From Candidatus Thorarchaeota archaeon (GTDB taxonomy: Archaea; Asgardarchaeota; Thorarchaeia; Thorarchaeales; Thorarchaeaceae): a DNA stretch of 64,000 nucleotides. Below the pieces are notes generated by a model. That model saw only the letters and a list, made by a program, of their open reading frames with translations. It did not search any database and was not told the DNA's origin. This document shows, one piece after another, positions 1 through 8,560 of the stretch. Position 1 is the first letter of the stretch, and each line of letters begins with the position of its first letter. Both the position numbers and the translations under genes were made by a program. The stretch is from assembly GCA_003345545.1 (NCBI GenBank), contig PRDH01000019.1, forward strand, positions 24,129-88,128, written 5' to 3'.

Positions 1-1138
1 CATAGACCTGAAGCAGTATGATCATTGCACCCTCAAATAGGTCCAGCTTTTGGTCGTCGGTAATCGCCCGTTTTAGAAACCACAGACTTCCTGCTATGAC
101 AATGATTTGAAAGAGCACATACCTGTCCAAGGGGATGAGGACAAACATCCCAATTCCGCCCATGACCAGCAAGACAATCTGAAGAACACCTCCAATGAGG
201 TTTCCAATTGCCAGACCTACTTTCCCTTTCGCCGCTGCAATTAATGCAATCCCATGTTCTGGCAATGCTCCAGCAGCGCCTAATATGAGGGCAGCAATTG
301 CCACGTGATTGATTCCTAGAGCTGAAACGGACTCGCTGAAGCGATCAAGAAACAACTCGACAGAATCTGTCAGAATCTCGCCAGCAAGGAATATGCCTAT
401 GAATCCCATCAGTGCCAAGACCAGAGCACTCCTCTTCCTATGAGAAGGCTGTGCCTTCCCAGTGGTATCAGTCACACCACCCTTAGCTAATGCTCCCGTG
501 TAAATGATGTATGATAGGAATAACGTAAACGAAGCGACCGCTGGGAATTTTGGATTCAGAGGAGAGTCTGGACCGACCATGTCCAGGATTCCCAAGGCGA
601 ACATGCTGATTAGAGCAACGATAGTCCACCTGATTAGCACAGAGTCTTTCCTGATTGCCTCCTCTGGCACTTTCAAGGGCCCTGATTTTCGAGTGGATAT
701 GATTATTGTCACTCCTAGGAGCAGCATGTTGAATCCTGCTGCAATTAGAACAGACAAGACAGCAATATCCTGCAAATCGGGTTGATTGTTCGTCCAACCT
801 GTATACGCAGCTATTCCGCTAATGACTGCCTCAGGCATGTTGCTTGCGAGGCTTGAAAGTATTCCTGCCATGTAGGCAGTGTAACCCAGATATCCTGCGG
901 CACTCTCAATGCCCTCAACAGCCCATTCTGAGGGTCTGAACGCCAGCCAAATCCCAACAAGAAATCCAAGAGAGAGAACCAATACCGGTTCAATCCCTGC
1001 CAGTCTCAAGTAGAAGTAGACAACCAGTAGACCAATAACCACAGCAAATTCTTTCTTTCCTGCAACGAGCGAATCTCTGACTCCATGCAGGTGAGGCTGA
1101 TCGTTGTCTGCAGACTCGATGATTGATGGTTCCCCCAT
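1..1138 (-). CDS. Sodium/calcium (cation) exchanger family membrane protein, 3' end cut by window edge
   Basis: An inner-membrane antiporter of the CaCA superfamily, expected to exchange Ca2+ or another cation for Na+ or H+. About 379 codons are visible, starting at an ATG at 1136-1138, and the frame is still open at base 1. Both family alpha-repeats are present. The first (about residues 95-112) reads SNMPEAVISGI, and the second (about residues 290-315) reads GALPEHGIALIAAAKGK followed by GNLIGG, the usual acidic pore motif plus GN-x-x-G. Hydrophobic segments lie on both sides of each repeat, with a charged linker near the middle. The upstream TTAAAAA (minus strand, about 1180) is a plausible TATA box. 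The family is clear. The transported ion is inferred, not seen. Confidence 0.85.
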   Translation of the reverse strand, partial: MGEPSIIESADNDQPHLHGVRDSLVAGKKEFAVVIGLLVVYFYLRLAGIEPVLVLSLGFLVGIWLAFRPSEWAVEGIESAAGYLGYTAYMAGILSSLASNMPEAVISGIAAYTGWTNNQPDLQDIAVLSVLIAAGFNMLLLGVTIIISTRKSGPLKVPEEAIRKDSVLIRWTIVALISMFALGILDMVGPDSPLNPKFPAVASFTLFLSYIIYTGALAKGGVTDTTGKAQPSHRKRSALVLALMGFIGIFLAGEILTDSVELFLDRFSESVSALGINHVAIAALILGAAGALPEHGIALIAAAKGKVGLAIGNLIGGVLQIVLLVMGGIGMFVLIPLDRYVLFQIIVIAGSLWFLKRAITDDQKLDLFEGAMIILLQVY

Positions 1139-1210
1139 GAATCTTCGTTGAGGACTTTCTCTCCACAGATTCACACGGGTTTTTAATGATGGCGATTATT
1201 CATAGCGCTC

Positions 1211-2377
1211 TCATTTGAGATTCGTATATCGGGCTCCGCTCCCAGTATTGAGAAGAATGACATCTTCGTCAAAATCAATCGTACCTGCATCGATGAGATT
1301 CCTCAGGCCTGCAATCCCGACTGCACTCTCAGGACAGATATCCAATCCCTCCAACCTCGCAACCATGCGTCGGATTGGTTCGATGTCATGTTCCGCTACT
1401 GCTACAGCTCCGCCGCCTGAGTTTCTTATGGCGTTGAGAATCTGCCTTCCAGCGAAAGGACTGGGCACACGAAGACCGAGTGCCATGGTCTTTCCGTTCA
1501 CCCAGGGCTCCAGATTGTCTGTTCCCTTCTCTATCGCTCGCACAACGGGAGCACATCCACCACTCTGGGCAGCATATATTCTTGGACGTTCACTTCCTAC
1601 AAGGCCCAGAGTTTCAAGCTCCTCAAATGCTTTCCAAATGCCGATGATTGCTGTTCCACCACCAGTAGGACAGACTATTGCATCGGGGACCGACCAACCC
1701 ATCTGCTCAGAGATTTCAAAACCAAGAGTCTTTTTTCCTTCTACTCTGTAGGGCTCCTTTGTTGTTGAAAGGTCTGTCCAATCACCGTTTCTTTTCCTCA
1801 TTTCTTGTCCTGCGTCTGATATTGTACCGCGCACTCGAACTGTTTCGGCACCGAACAGCTCGCACTGTGTAAAGAAAGGTTCAGGAGTATCATCCGGCAT
1901 GAAGATGTGCGCTGACACTCCAGCAGCCGCGCTATATGCGCTCGCAGACACAGCGGCATTGCCAGCTGAAGGCAGGGCGAAGCTCTTCGCTCCGAGTTCA
2001 AGGCTCTTGGATATAGCTGCGCTGAGTCCCCTATCCTTGAAACTCCCTGTTGGATTTTGGGCTTCATCCTTGATTCTCAGCATCCTGAGACCCAAGTGCT
2101 TTCCCAGCTGTCTTGATAGCAGAAGTGGTGTCCATCCTTCACCAAGACTAATGACGTAAGATGGGGACTTCACAGGCAGAAGTTGTGAATATCTCCACAT
2201 CGAGTTAAGGTCTGAAGGGAACTCTCCGGAATCAATCTCCTCTTGGACGCTGCCCGTGTCATATACTGCAAACAGGGGTGATCCACAGACGCAATATGTG
2301 CTGAGGTGGTCAGCAGAGTGCTCTCTTCTGCATTGCGGACATTTAAGGTGCGATATATGAGAGATCAATGAGTTCAC
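1211..2377 (-). CDS. thrC: Threonine synthase
   Basis: A PLP-dependent enzyme converting O-phospho-L-homoserine to L-threonine. The 388-residue protein begins with a zinc-ribbon-like segment (CPQC near residue 13, then CVCG), typical of archaeal threonine synthases. It continues with the fold II PLP site NPTGSFKDRG (about residues 108-117, Schiff-base lysine in SFKD), a glycine-rich phosphate loop PTGGGTA (about 238) and a C-terminal NTGSGARY. Length is normal. The upstream start is GTG at 2377. A TTG at 2368 has a better-placed GGTGA ribosome binding site, so the N-terminus may be three residues shorter. It is followed downstream on the same strand by the exchanger gene after 72 bases, with no obvious functional link. 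Confidence 0.93.
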   Translation of the reverse strand: MNSLISHISHLKCPQCRREHSADHLSTYCVCGSPLFAVYDTGSVQEEIDSGEFPSDLNSMWRYSQLLPVKSPSYVISLGEGWTPLLLSRQLGKHLGLRMLRIKDEAQNPTGSFKDRGLSAAISKSLELGAKSFALPSAGNAAVSASAYSAAAGVSAHIFMPDDTPEPFFTQCELFGAETVRVRGTISDAGQEMRKRNGDWTDLSTTKEPYRVEGKKTLGFEISEQMGWSVPDAIVCPTGGGTAIIGIWKAFEELETLGLVGSERPRIYAAQSGGCAPVVRAIEKGTDNLEPWVNGKTMALGLRVPSPFAGRQILNAIRNSGGGAVAVAEHDIEPIRRMVARLEGLDICPESAVGIAGLRNLIDAGTIDFDEDVILLNTGSGARYTNLK

Positions 2378-2493
2378 CTGAACTTAGATTACATGATATT
2401 CCGTGCAGTTGTACATAAGCATGTAGGATTGATTGAATGAACACCCTTATTTGTTGTATAGGCGTTCTTCTGCTCTGAGAGTATTCGGACGGG

Positions 2494-3699
2494 ATGTATC
2501 TGGGCGAGCTCAAGCGGATAACGTTGCCCTTCACAGCCATCGTCGGCCTAGAAAAGCTAAAGCTAGCCCTACTTCTAAACGGTGTGAATCCTTCTATCGG
2601 AGGCGTGCTCATCTCAGGTCCGAAAGGTACAGGGAAGACGACTGTTGTTCGAGCACTTGCTGATCTGCTCCCTGAAGTCGATGTGGTGAAAGACTGTCGT
2701 TTTGGCTGCAATCCGAGTACTCCGGATTTCTTCTGCGAAGAATGCAAGTCTCGTGTGTCAGGTGGTGCAGCGCTTGAATCTACCAGACGGAAGATGCGGG
2801 TTGTGAATCTGCCTCTATCGACCACTGAGGATCGCCTTATTGGTGCATTAGACATCGAGCAAGTCCTTCAGGAGGGGATTCGTGCACTCAAACCAGGGAT
2901 ACTTGCCGATGCGCATCGAAATGTTCTGTATGTTGATGAAGTGAACCTATTGCCAGATCACCTCGTTGATGACTTCCTCGATGCCGCTGCGACAAAGGTC
3001 AACACGATTGAACGCGAAGGAATCTCTATTTCGCATCCCTCGGACTTTGTCCTTATAGGCACAATGAACCCAGAAGAAGGCGAGCTCCGACCGCAGCTAT
3101 TAGATCGATTCGCTCTCCATGTTGCAATTGGCTCGAATCACTCAATCGAAGAACGGATGGAGCTTGTAAGAAGGAATCTTGAGTTTGAGAGAGACCCAGA
3201 TGGATTTCGTGCACGCTGGTCGGATGCTCAGCAAGAGATGCGAGAAAGGGTCGTTCGTGCCAAAGAATCACTGGAAAGCGTAGAGCTAGACGATACGAAC
3301 CTACGCGCCATAGCAATGGCCTGTGATGCATTAGAAGTCGATGGTGTTCGACCGGACATTGTGATTAGCAAGACAGCAATTACACATGCCGCATTTCAAG
3401 GCCGCGCACAGGTCACTCTTGAAGACATGAAGCTTGCTTCGCAACTCGCCTTAAGTCATAGAACTCGTAGAGGTGGTCTCTTGGAGCCTCCCTCTTCTGA
3501 CGATATTGATCGGGCAATAACAAAAGCGGTAGAAATTGCAAAGAAGAATGACCGCAGGAAATCACCCACTGAAGTTCCGAAGGAGGATGAAGAGCCCGCT
3601 GAGCAAGGAGAGCGGCGAAGCGGAGGTCGCTTTGGCCGGCAATCAAGCTTTGCTCAATTCGAAAGACAGGAGGGCAAAAAAAAACTCCCGGAAAAATAA
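2494..3699 (+). CDS. Magnesium-chelatase-type AAA+ ATPase (ChlI/BchI-like)
   Basis: A 401-residue AAA+ ATPase of the Mg/Co-chelatase subunit I and MoxR group. Walker A is GPKGTGKTT (about residues 44-52). A cysteine cluster follows (C68-x3-C, then CEEC about residues 81-84), which chelatase ATPases carry in the same place. Walker B is [10 protein letters not shown] (about 148-157), with an arginine-finger region in the RPQLLDRF stretch. The last 60 residues are charged and low in complexity. The gene is followed after 41 bases by a VWA-domain gene, the standard chelatase ATPase plus VWA pairing. No large CobN/ChlH metal-inserting subunit is in the window, so the pair may act as a metal-centre or protein-complex remodelling machine. 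The role is inferred. Confidence 0.85.
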   Translation: MYLGELKRITLPFTAIVGLEKLKLALLLNGVNPSIGGVLISGPKGTGKTTVVRALADLLPEVDVVKDCRFGCNPSTPDFFCEECKSRVSGGAALESTRRKMRVVNLPLSTTEDRLIGALDIEQVLQEGIRALKPGILADAHRNVLYVDEVNLLPDHLVDDFLDAAATKVNTIEREGISISHPSDFVLIGTMNPEEGELRPQLLDRFALHVAIGSNHSIEERMELVRRNLEFERDPDGFRARWSDAQQEMRERVVRAKESLESVELDDTNLRAIAMACDALEVDGVRPDIVISKTAITHAAFQGRAQVTLEDMKLASQLALSHRTRRGGLLEPPSSDDIDRAITKAVEIAKKNDRRKSPTEVPKEDEEPAEQGERRSGGRFGRQSSFAQFERQEGKKKLPEK

Positions 3700-3740
3700 G
3701 AAATCCAGAGGGGAATCCCATCAAGGGCACAATATGTGCG

Positions 3741-5174
3741 GTGATGATGGTCGTTGTCTTCAGCTATTTTCTCTGGATTTTTGTAAGTCCGTTGAATTGG
3801 CTGTTTGGTTCCTGGATTCTTGAGTTTCCTCCTCTCCATGTCATCATTATTGACACCATCGTCTATATCCCTCTTATCTGGCGACTCGTTAGGAAATGGC
3901 TTGAAGTCATGACCCGGCGAAAGGGCGGACCTACAGCTGGAATCGACACAGTGGAACCAGGTCGCGCCTTGCCTGAATCTGGTGATGAGTGGGGACTTGC
4001 GACAAGACCCTATGTTCCAGAAAAGCCGAGTCTGATTACAGGACCAAAATCCGACATTAGAGAGTCTCCTTTTGGGCTGAACGATGATTTCTTTGTCAAA
4101 ATGCCCGATATCGACACGGGAGAGGAGATCTTCGATAATGAAAAGCTCCGGATGAGAGCCATGATTCGTTCTAGAGTCACAACTGGGAACTGGATCAACA
4201 AACGAGTAGGTTCACGAGCAATGGGGTCTTTGAAGTCCTCAGGTGCAGTGAAACACGGACGGCCTATCCGCTCCCGAATGCCTAACCGAGAAATCGAGAG
4301 CATACATGTTACTTCAACAGTACTTGCAGCAATTGCTAGAACCGGCGATGCACAGCATTTGCCAATTCGAATCACGCGTGGTGACCTTCGTGAGAACATG
4401 TTCGCTGGCAGGTGCCCTCTAACGATTATTCTTGTCATCGACGTAAGCCTATCAATGAAGGGCAGCATGGAGGAAGTCAGGCAGCTTCTCGAACGCATTG
4501 AAGGCGAAACACGTGGTTCCAAGGACCGGACCGGAATCATAGCCTTCAAGGATAGCGGAGCCGTGGAAGTTCAGGCTCCTACAACCAATTGGAATAAGAT
4601 CTACAGAGCTCTGGGCCGACTGAGGATATCTGGTCTGACACCGCTTGCAGACGCTCTCCGAAAGGCGTTTGAAACTATCCAGAGAGAGCGAATGAGGAAT
4701 CCTGATATCGAGCCTTTTGTCATGATTATCTCAGATTTCTCACCAAATATCCCGCTAGCTCAGTCCGTCGGACCCGGTGACAGTCAGTATACACCCGTGC
4801 AAGATCTCATCAGGACTTCTAGAATGATGCGCAAGGCGAAGATTCGCTTCGCCGCTATCAATGTTGACCCGGAGCAGAGTAGATGGCCAAGATTCCTTAA
4901 GCGTCCTTATCATGAAGCGCTCGAACTAGCAGCAATGCTTAGAGCCAGGAAGGACGGTCTTGATGATCCAATCGAAGCAGTTCTTGCAGTGGACGAGTTT
5001 AGGAGGTCTTTCGGTGCCTATCTCGTAGCTAGGGCCGGTGGCGGTCGAGCACACCTTTCACGAGAGCTCATGAAGGAGAAATCGATACTTCGGACTCTCT
5101 TGCATACTGGTAGAACTAGAACACGACTTCGTGAGGAAGACCTGAGTGAGATTGAAGCATATCTTCCAAAATGA
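3741..5174 (+). CDS. Membrane-anchored VWA-domain protein, partner of the AAA+ ATPase
   Basis: A 477-residue protein starting at GTG 3741 (an ATG follows at once). Residues 1-55 contain two hydrophobic segments, so it is probably anchored in the membrane with the rest in the cytosol. The middle 150 residues are charged. A von Willebrand factor A domain begins around residue 225, with a MIDAS metal motif DVSLSMKGS (D-x-S-x-S), a TPLADAL motif about 75 residues on that supplies the MIDAS threonine, and a later ISDFSP. The arrangement matches the ChlD/BchD-like partner of chelatase ATPases. Unusually, this protein lacks a degenerate AAA domain and has membrane helices instead. Gene order with the preceding AAA+ gene supports a joint complex. 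Confidence 0.82.
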   Translation: MMMVVVFSYFLWIFVSPLNWLFGSWILEFPPLHVIIIDTIVYIPLIWRLVRKWLEVMTRRKGGPTAGIDTVEPGRALPESGDEWGLATRPYVPEKPSLITGPKSDIRESPFGLNDDFFVKMPDIDTGEEIFDNEKLRMRAMIRSRVTTGNWINKRVGSRAMGSLKSSGAVKHGRPIRSRMPNREIESIHVTSTVLAAIARTGDAQHLPIRITRGDLRENMFAGRCPLTIILVIDVSLSMKGSMEEVRQLLERIEGETRGSKDRTGIIAFKDSGAVEVQAPTTNWNKIYRALGRLRISGLTPLADALRKAFETIQRERMRNPDIEPFVMIISDFSPNIPLAQSVGPGDSQYTPVQDLIRTSRMMRKAKIRFAAINVDPEQSRWPRFLKRPYHEALELAAMLRARKDGLDDPIEAVLAVDEFRRSFGAYLVARAGGGRAHLSRELMKEKSILRTLLHTGRTRTRLREEDLSEIEAYLPK

Positions 5175-5357
5175 TTGCACGGTTTTGCACTCGCGATTAG
5201 ATTATTAACGGGGGCAGTGTTCTTGACATATGCGCATGGCTGATAGATGTCTTCTGTCATAGTGAGCGAGGAGAGCCCCGTACGGGTTTCTGTGAATTTG
5301 CTTTTCATGCACCAGACACAAGTCGTGCGCACCCTTCAAAACAGAGGAGTTCAATGA

Positions 5358-6368
5358 ATGCTTCCGGGTAAAGTTCCACCAGATATTCTCAAGAAGATAG
5401 TGTTCTCTCACCTCGGTGTTCTGGACCCCAGTGTTCTACTCGGGCCGCGTCTTGGAGAGGATGCATCTCTCATTCAGATTGGGGACAAGGTGATTGTCGT
5501 GTCAACTGATCCTATCACTGGGTCAGTAGAGGATATTGGATGGCTGGTGGTTCATGTCAACGCGAATGATATCGCCACCTTTGGCGTGGCTCCGAGATGG
5601 TTGTTGGTTTCAATCATGCTACCCAGCGGCTACAAACCGCTGGAGTTAGCGAAAATAATGAAGCAAATAGATGAAGCCTCGAGGGAGCTAGGTATTGCCG
5701 TCGTAGGCGGTCACTCAGAAGTAACAGAGCGAATAGACCAGCCCATCATCGTTGGTTTCATGATGGGTGCCACTGAGAAGGATAATTATGTCACAGCTAG
5801 TGGTGCGCGAACTGGGGATGCAATACTCCTGACCAAGACTGTGGCCATTGAAGGTACTGCTATTCTTGCAACTGATGGATATGCAACACTCTCTAAGAGC
5901 ATCAGCGTTGACGTCATAAGAAAAGGTCGCAAACTCAGAGAGCAAATCAGTGTAGTCAAAGATGGCGTTGTCGCTTTTGCGACTGGGCATGTTCATGCAA
6001 TGCACGATCCCACTGAGGGGGGTCTCGCAGGCGGAATTCATGAACTGTGTGATGCCAGCCATGTTGGTTTCGAGATTAGAAGCGATGACATTCCCATCGG
6101 CAGTCCGACAAAACGAATCTGCGAAACTCTCGAGATCAATCCCCTTGAGTTGATAAGTAGTGGTTCCATGATTGTGAGCTGTGCTGCTGAGAATGCGAAT
6201 GAAGTAATACGTGCGCTTGAATCGGAAGGAATAGCAGCGACACGCATAGGAACAATAGTGAGCGACCCAGATCATCGCAAGATTCTGATTAGTGGTTCAT
6301 TAGTTGATATGCCTCGACCCAAGAGCGATGCGCTATGGACGGCGCTCAAGAAAGTTACTCCTTCATGA
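5358..6368 (+). CDS. AIR synthase / HypE-like ATP-binding protein
   Basis: A 336-residue member of the PurM/HypE/SelD/ThiL ATP-utilising fold. N-terminal GEDASLIQ (about residues 33-40) and the central VVGGHSEV (about 115-122) supply the nucleotide and metal residues. MHDPTEGGLAGG (about 216-227) is the hallmark of HypE-type proteins. It lacks the C-terminal cysteine peptide that HypE uses to carry cyanide to [NiFe] hydrogenase, and no hypABCDF genes lie nearby, so I do not call it HypE. The ATG at 5358 sits 8 bases after AGAGGAG, which fixes the start. Its last 14 bases overlap, tail to tail, the end of surE on the other strand. The substrate is unknown. Confidence 0.8.
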   Translation: MLPGKVPPDILKKIVFSHLGVLDPSVLLGPRLGEDASLIQIGDKVIVVSTDPITGSVEDIGWLVVHVNANDIATFGVAPRWLLVSIMLPSGYKPLELAKIMKQIDEASRELGIAVVGGHSEVTERIDQPIIVGFMMGATEKDNYVTASGARTGDAILLTKTVAIEGTAILATDGYATLSKSISVDVIRKGRKLREQISVVKDGVVAFATGHVHAMHDPTEGGLAGGIHELCDASHVGFEIRSDDIPIGSPTKRICETLEINPLELISSGSMIVSCAAENANEVIRALESEGIAATRIGTIVSDPDHRKILISGSLVDMPRPKSDALWTALKKVTPS

Positions 6369-7134
6369 ATCTCTTTAATCGGTCAATCTCCTCATCATGG
6401 ATGAACTCAATTTTCACCGGCGAAAGTGCGATATTGTTGTTGACCGAAACTTCGTAGGCATCAGTTCCTCTAGGCGCCTCCTGTTCAATGCCTAGATACC
6501 AATAGTACGGCCGGCCATTTGGATCAAGCCTGCGTTCCACCTCGTTATGCATCCGAACCTTTGTCGGTTTTGTGATTACTACCTTGCTCTTTTCTGACAA
6601 TTCGCCGGGAAAGTTCAGATTCAGAAGATCAACACCTTGGGGCATTCCTCTGTCCAATACTCTCATCACAAGGTCTCGCGTGATTTCGCAGATCTTGCTG
6701 CAGTCCTGCGTTGTCCCTGTTGAGTCAAACCACTCTTCGGGTATTGCTTGGCGTGATACTGCAATGGCTGGTATTCCGCGCAGTGCAGCCTCGAAGGCGG
6801 CTCCCACCGTTCCACTTGTTAGCATACTCTGATACCCGACATTCGCGCCTGTGTTTATTCCTGATACAAGCAGACCTATGTCTTTGTAGAATGACGCTGC
6901 AAGTATGATGGAGTCTGCGGGCATTCCATCGTGAGTCACAAAACTGTATCCATTTATGGTATGCTGCTCGGTGATTCGAATCGGCCTTGTCAATGTGAGG
7001 GCCTTTCCAGAAGCACTCTTCTGGACATCCGGAACCATGACAAAGAGTTCGACCTCTCTACTCAGTACTTCAGCGAGTTTTAGTAGTCCCTCACTGCGGG
7101 GTCCATCATCGTTAGTCAGACACACTCTCGGCAA
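6355..7134 (-). CDS. surE: 5'/3'-nucleotidase SurE
   Basis: A divalent-metal-dependent phosphatase of nucleoside monophosphates. The 259-residue protein opens with TNDDGPRSEG (residues 7-16; N8-D9-D10 bind metal). It carries the typical VPDVQKSASGKALTL substrate loop (about 35-50) and SGINTGANVGY (about 93-103) with the conserved metal asparagine. Length is normal for SurE. It lies near the uridine phosphorylase-like and PRPP synthetase-like genes, which suggests nucleotide salvage, although each has its own transcription unit. The convergent 14-base overlap with the neighbouring HypE-like gene leaves no room for terminators between them. Confidence 0.92.
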   Translation of the reverse strand: MPRVCLTNDDGPRSEGLLKLAEVLSREVELFVMVPDVQKSASGKALTLTRPIRITEQHTINGYSFVTHDGMPADSIILAASFYKDIGLLVSGINTGANVGYQSMLTSGTVGAAFEAALRGIPAIAVSRQAIPEEWFDSTGTTQDCSKICEITRDLVMRVLDRGMPQGVDLLNLNFPGELSEKSKVVITKPTKVRMHNEVERRLDPNGRPYYWYLGIEQEAPRGTDAYEVSVNNNIALSPVKIEFIHDEEIDRLKRFMKE

Positions 7135-7214
7135 TCAGCATTACTCCAGTTTTGGAATCAACTGATTGTACTATGACTTCTTGATAAGAATAATGATATG
7201 AAAAAGAGAGGGCT

Positions 7215-7236
7215 GTGAGAGCACAACTGCTCTCAC
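7215..7236 (-). terminator. Hairpin terminator of the histone-fold gene
   Basis: A perfect 9-bp stem (GTGAGAGCA with TGCTCTCAC) closes a 4-base loop. Read on the minus strand it is followed within a few bases by CTCTCTTTTTC, a T-rich stretch typical of archaeal termination. It sits 24 bases after the stop of the small histone-fold gene. Confidence 0.65.
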
Positions 7237-7259
7237 TCCCGGCATCAGAGTGCTTCCCT

Positions 7260-7430
7260 CTACAAGTCGTAGGGCTTGAGCGTCTTACGCTTGTTTTCAT
7301 TTGTTCTGACAGCGGCGGCACCAAGGATCTCACCGATTTTCTTATCGAGAGCCCCGTAGAAATCACCGCTCACTTGAAGGTTCTTTTTCTTAGCAAAGTC
7401 TTGAATTGCTTTCTTAACGACAAAACTCAT
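7260..7430 (-). CDS. Small single histone-fold protein (DUF1931-like)
   Basis: A 56-residue protein starting MSFVVKKAIQDF, with DFYGALDKKIGEILGAA in the middle and the tail ANKRKTLKP-like NENKRKTLKPYDL. The last element is the typical histone-fold end, where a lysine/arginine-rich turn leads into a short DL helix. It resembles the archaeal DUF1931 histone-like family, which binds DNA or pairs with another histone-fold subunit. The ATG at 7428-7430 follows GGAGGT by 10 bases, so the longer upstream frame is not the start. A hairpin plus T-tract terminator follows. It is distinct from the classical histone at 50229-50465. Family assignment is from memory of the motif. DNA binding is inferred. 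Confidence 0.78.
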   Translation of the reverse strand: MSFVVKKAIQDFAKKKNLQVSGDFYGALDKKIGEILGAAAVRTNENKRKTLKPYDL

Positions 7431-7497
7431 CTTCTGTGTTACCTCCGTAGAGTGCCCTAGATGGCCCCTAAGTCGTATATAAGGCTTTACAGAAAAG

Positions 7498-7623
7498 TCA
7501 CTTCTTGGGCGCCTTTTGCCTGTTTTGATGGATTTGCGCATTTTCAGCAATTGGGTCGATGAATATACAGCGAGATGCTTCAGCATCACTCGCTCGGCCC
7601 CTAGGACAATGATAGCATCCCAC
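7498..7623 (-). CDS. Possible 41-residue cysteine-containing small protein
   Basis: A short frame starting at GTG 7623, preceded by GGAGG with a 5-base spacer. It encodes a peptide beginning MGCYHCPRG with a third cysteine near residue 19 (SRCIFI) and a basic end (RQKAPKK). The C-x2-C plus C pattern hints at metal binding. It lies upstream of the histone-fold gene on the same strand, 67 bases away. The good ribosome binding site is the main reason to list it. The rest of the 347-base gap between 7431 and 7777 shows only promoter-like AT-rich sequence in front of the next plus-strand gene (AAGGTGAG ribosome binding site at 7762-7769). Confidence 0.35.
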   Translation of the reverse strand: MGCYHCPRGRASDAEASRCIFIDPIAENAQIHQNRQKAPKK

Positions 7624-7777
7624 TGATTCCTCCGCAATAATCTCTTTTGAAGACCGTTGAAATACAGTGGTTCGAGTTTCGCTTCTAAGAGAGCCTGATA
7701 ATGGGTTTCTCAAAACATCTAAAAGACACAGTCGTCAAATCAACTCTAGAGCATTAATGTCAAGGTGAGATCGAAGC

Positions 7778-8560
7778 ATGAGGTATGCGCATGGAATCAT
7801 CTTTGGTGCGATTATTCCGGGCATCATTTTCTTGGGAGCCGCCGTTATCAAAATCGCTGGCATCGGTGCTGACGCACTCACTGTGGATGCTCTCTGGGAT
7901 ACCTATGTAGTGTGGTTCCTCATAAGCATCATTTTTCCGATTAGTCTCCTCCTTATGATACGCTTCGCAAGAAGAGATCTCTTCAGGGAGGTCCTGATCT
8001 TTATGGCCGGAGGCTTCTTCTTCTTCTCCCCTCTCTGGCTGTTTTTTGCTACAGAGATTTCAGGTGACTCTTGGACGGATCTATTGCTGAAAGGAGTCAC
8101 TCGCGGACTGATAGGCCCCGGGCCGGGCACCACGATTATCGGGATTGATATTAGCAATGTGTTTCTAGTGCCCTTTCTGATTCTGTCGATGATTCTTGGA
8201 GTGGTCTTTCTTAATCCCTCCTTCGTTGCAAAGCACACTGGTCCTATGGAACTGCCAGAGCTTACTGCATTGAAAGAAACAGCCCTGGGATCGGAGGAGG
8301 ACTCGTTTGAAGCCGAGATGCCAGATGTAACTCCCCCAACGACGACTGTCGACAGTGTAGCAGCCCTCAGAGATGTCTTGATTGAGTTGGGCACGACGGA
8401 TCCCGTGATCAATCTCATTCTCAACTCGGGGATTGGAACCATTACTGACCTTGTTGCTACAGGCCCGGACCAACTCTCGAATATCTCTGGACTTGACAGA
8501 CACGCAGCTGAGAACCTTCTGATCTCGGTGCAGAAGCGACTCTGGTTCAGTGATATTTAG
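7778..8560 (+). CDS. Multi-pass membrane protein with C-terminal helix-hairpin-helix-like domain
   Basis: A 260-residue protein that I do not recognise as a named family. Residues 1-160 contain about four strongly hydrophobic segments (around 5-28, 45-63, 75-92 and 125-145). A soluble, proline/threonine-containing linker follows. The last 55 residues (LGTTDPVINLILNSGI onward, then TDLVATGPDQLSNISGL) look like a helix-hairpin-helix or SAM-like fold similar to those in Rad51 N-domains and topoisomerases. A nucleic-acid-type fold tethered to a membrane is unusual. The AGGTGAG ribosome binding site 8 bases before ATG 7778 supports the start. It ends 4 bp inside the opposite-strand phosphorylase gene. 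Confidence 0.7.
   Translation: MRYAHGIIFGAIIPGIIFLGAAVIKIAGIGADALTVDALWDTYVVWFLISIIFPISLLLMIRFARRDLFREVLIFMAGGFFFFSPLWLFFATEISGDSWTDLLLKGVTRGLIGPGPGTTIIGIDISNVFLVPFLILSMILGVVFLNPSFVAKHTGPMELPELTALKETALGSEEDSFEAEMPDVTPPTTTVDSVAALRDVLIELGTTDPVINLILNSGIGTITDLVATGPDQLSNISGLDRHAAENLLISVQKRLWFSDI

Noticed and set aside
5358..6368. Calling the AIR-synthase-like gene hypE
   Set aside because: The C-terminal cysteine-bearing end of HypE is absent and no other hydrogenase maturation genes are present.
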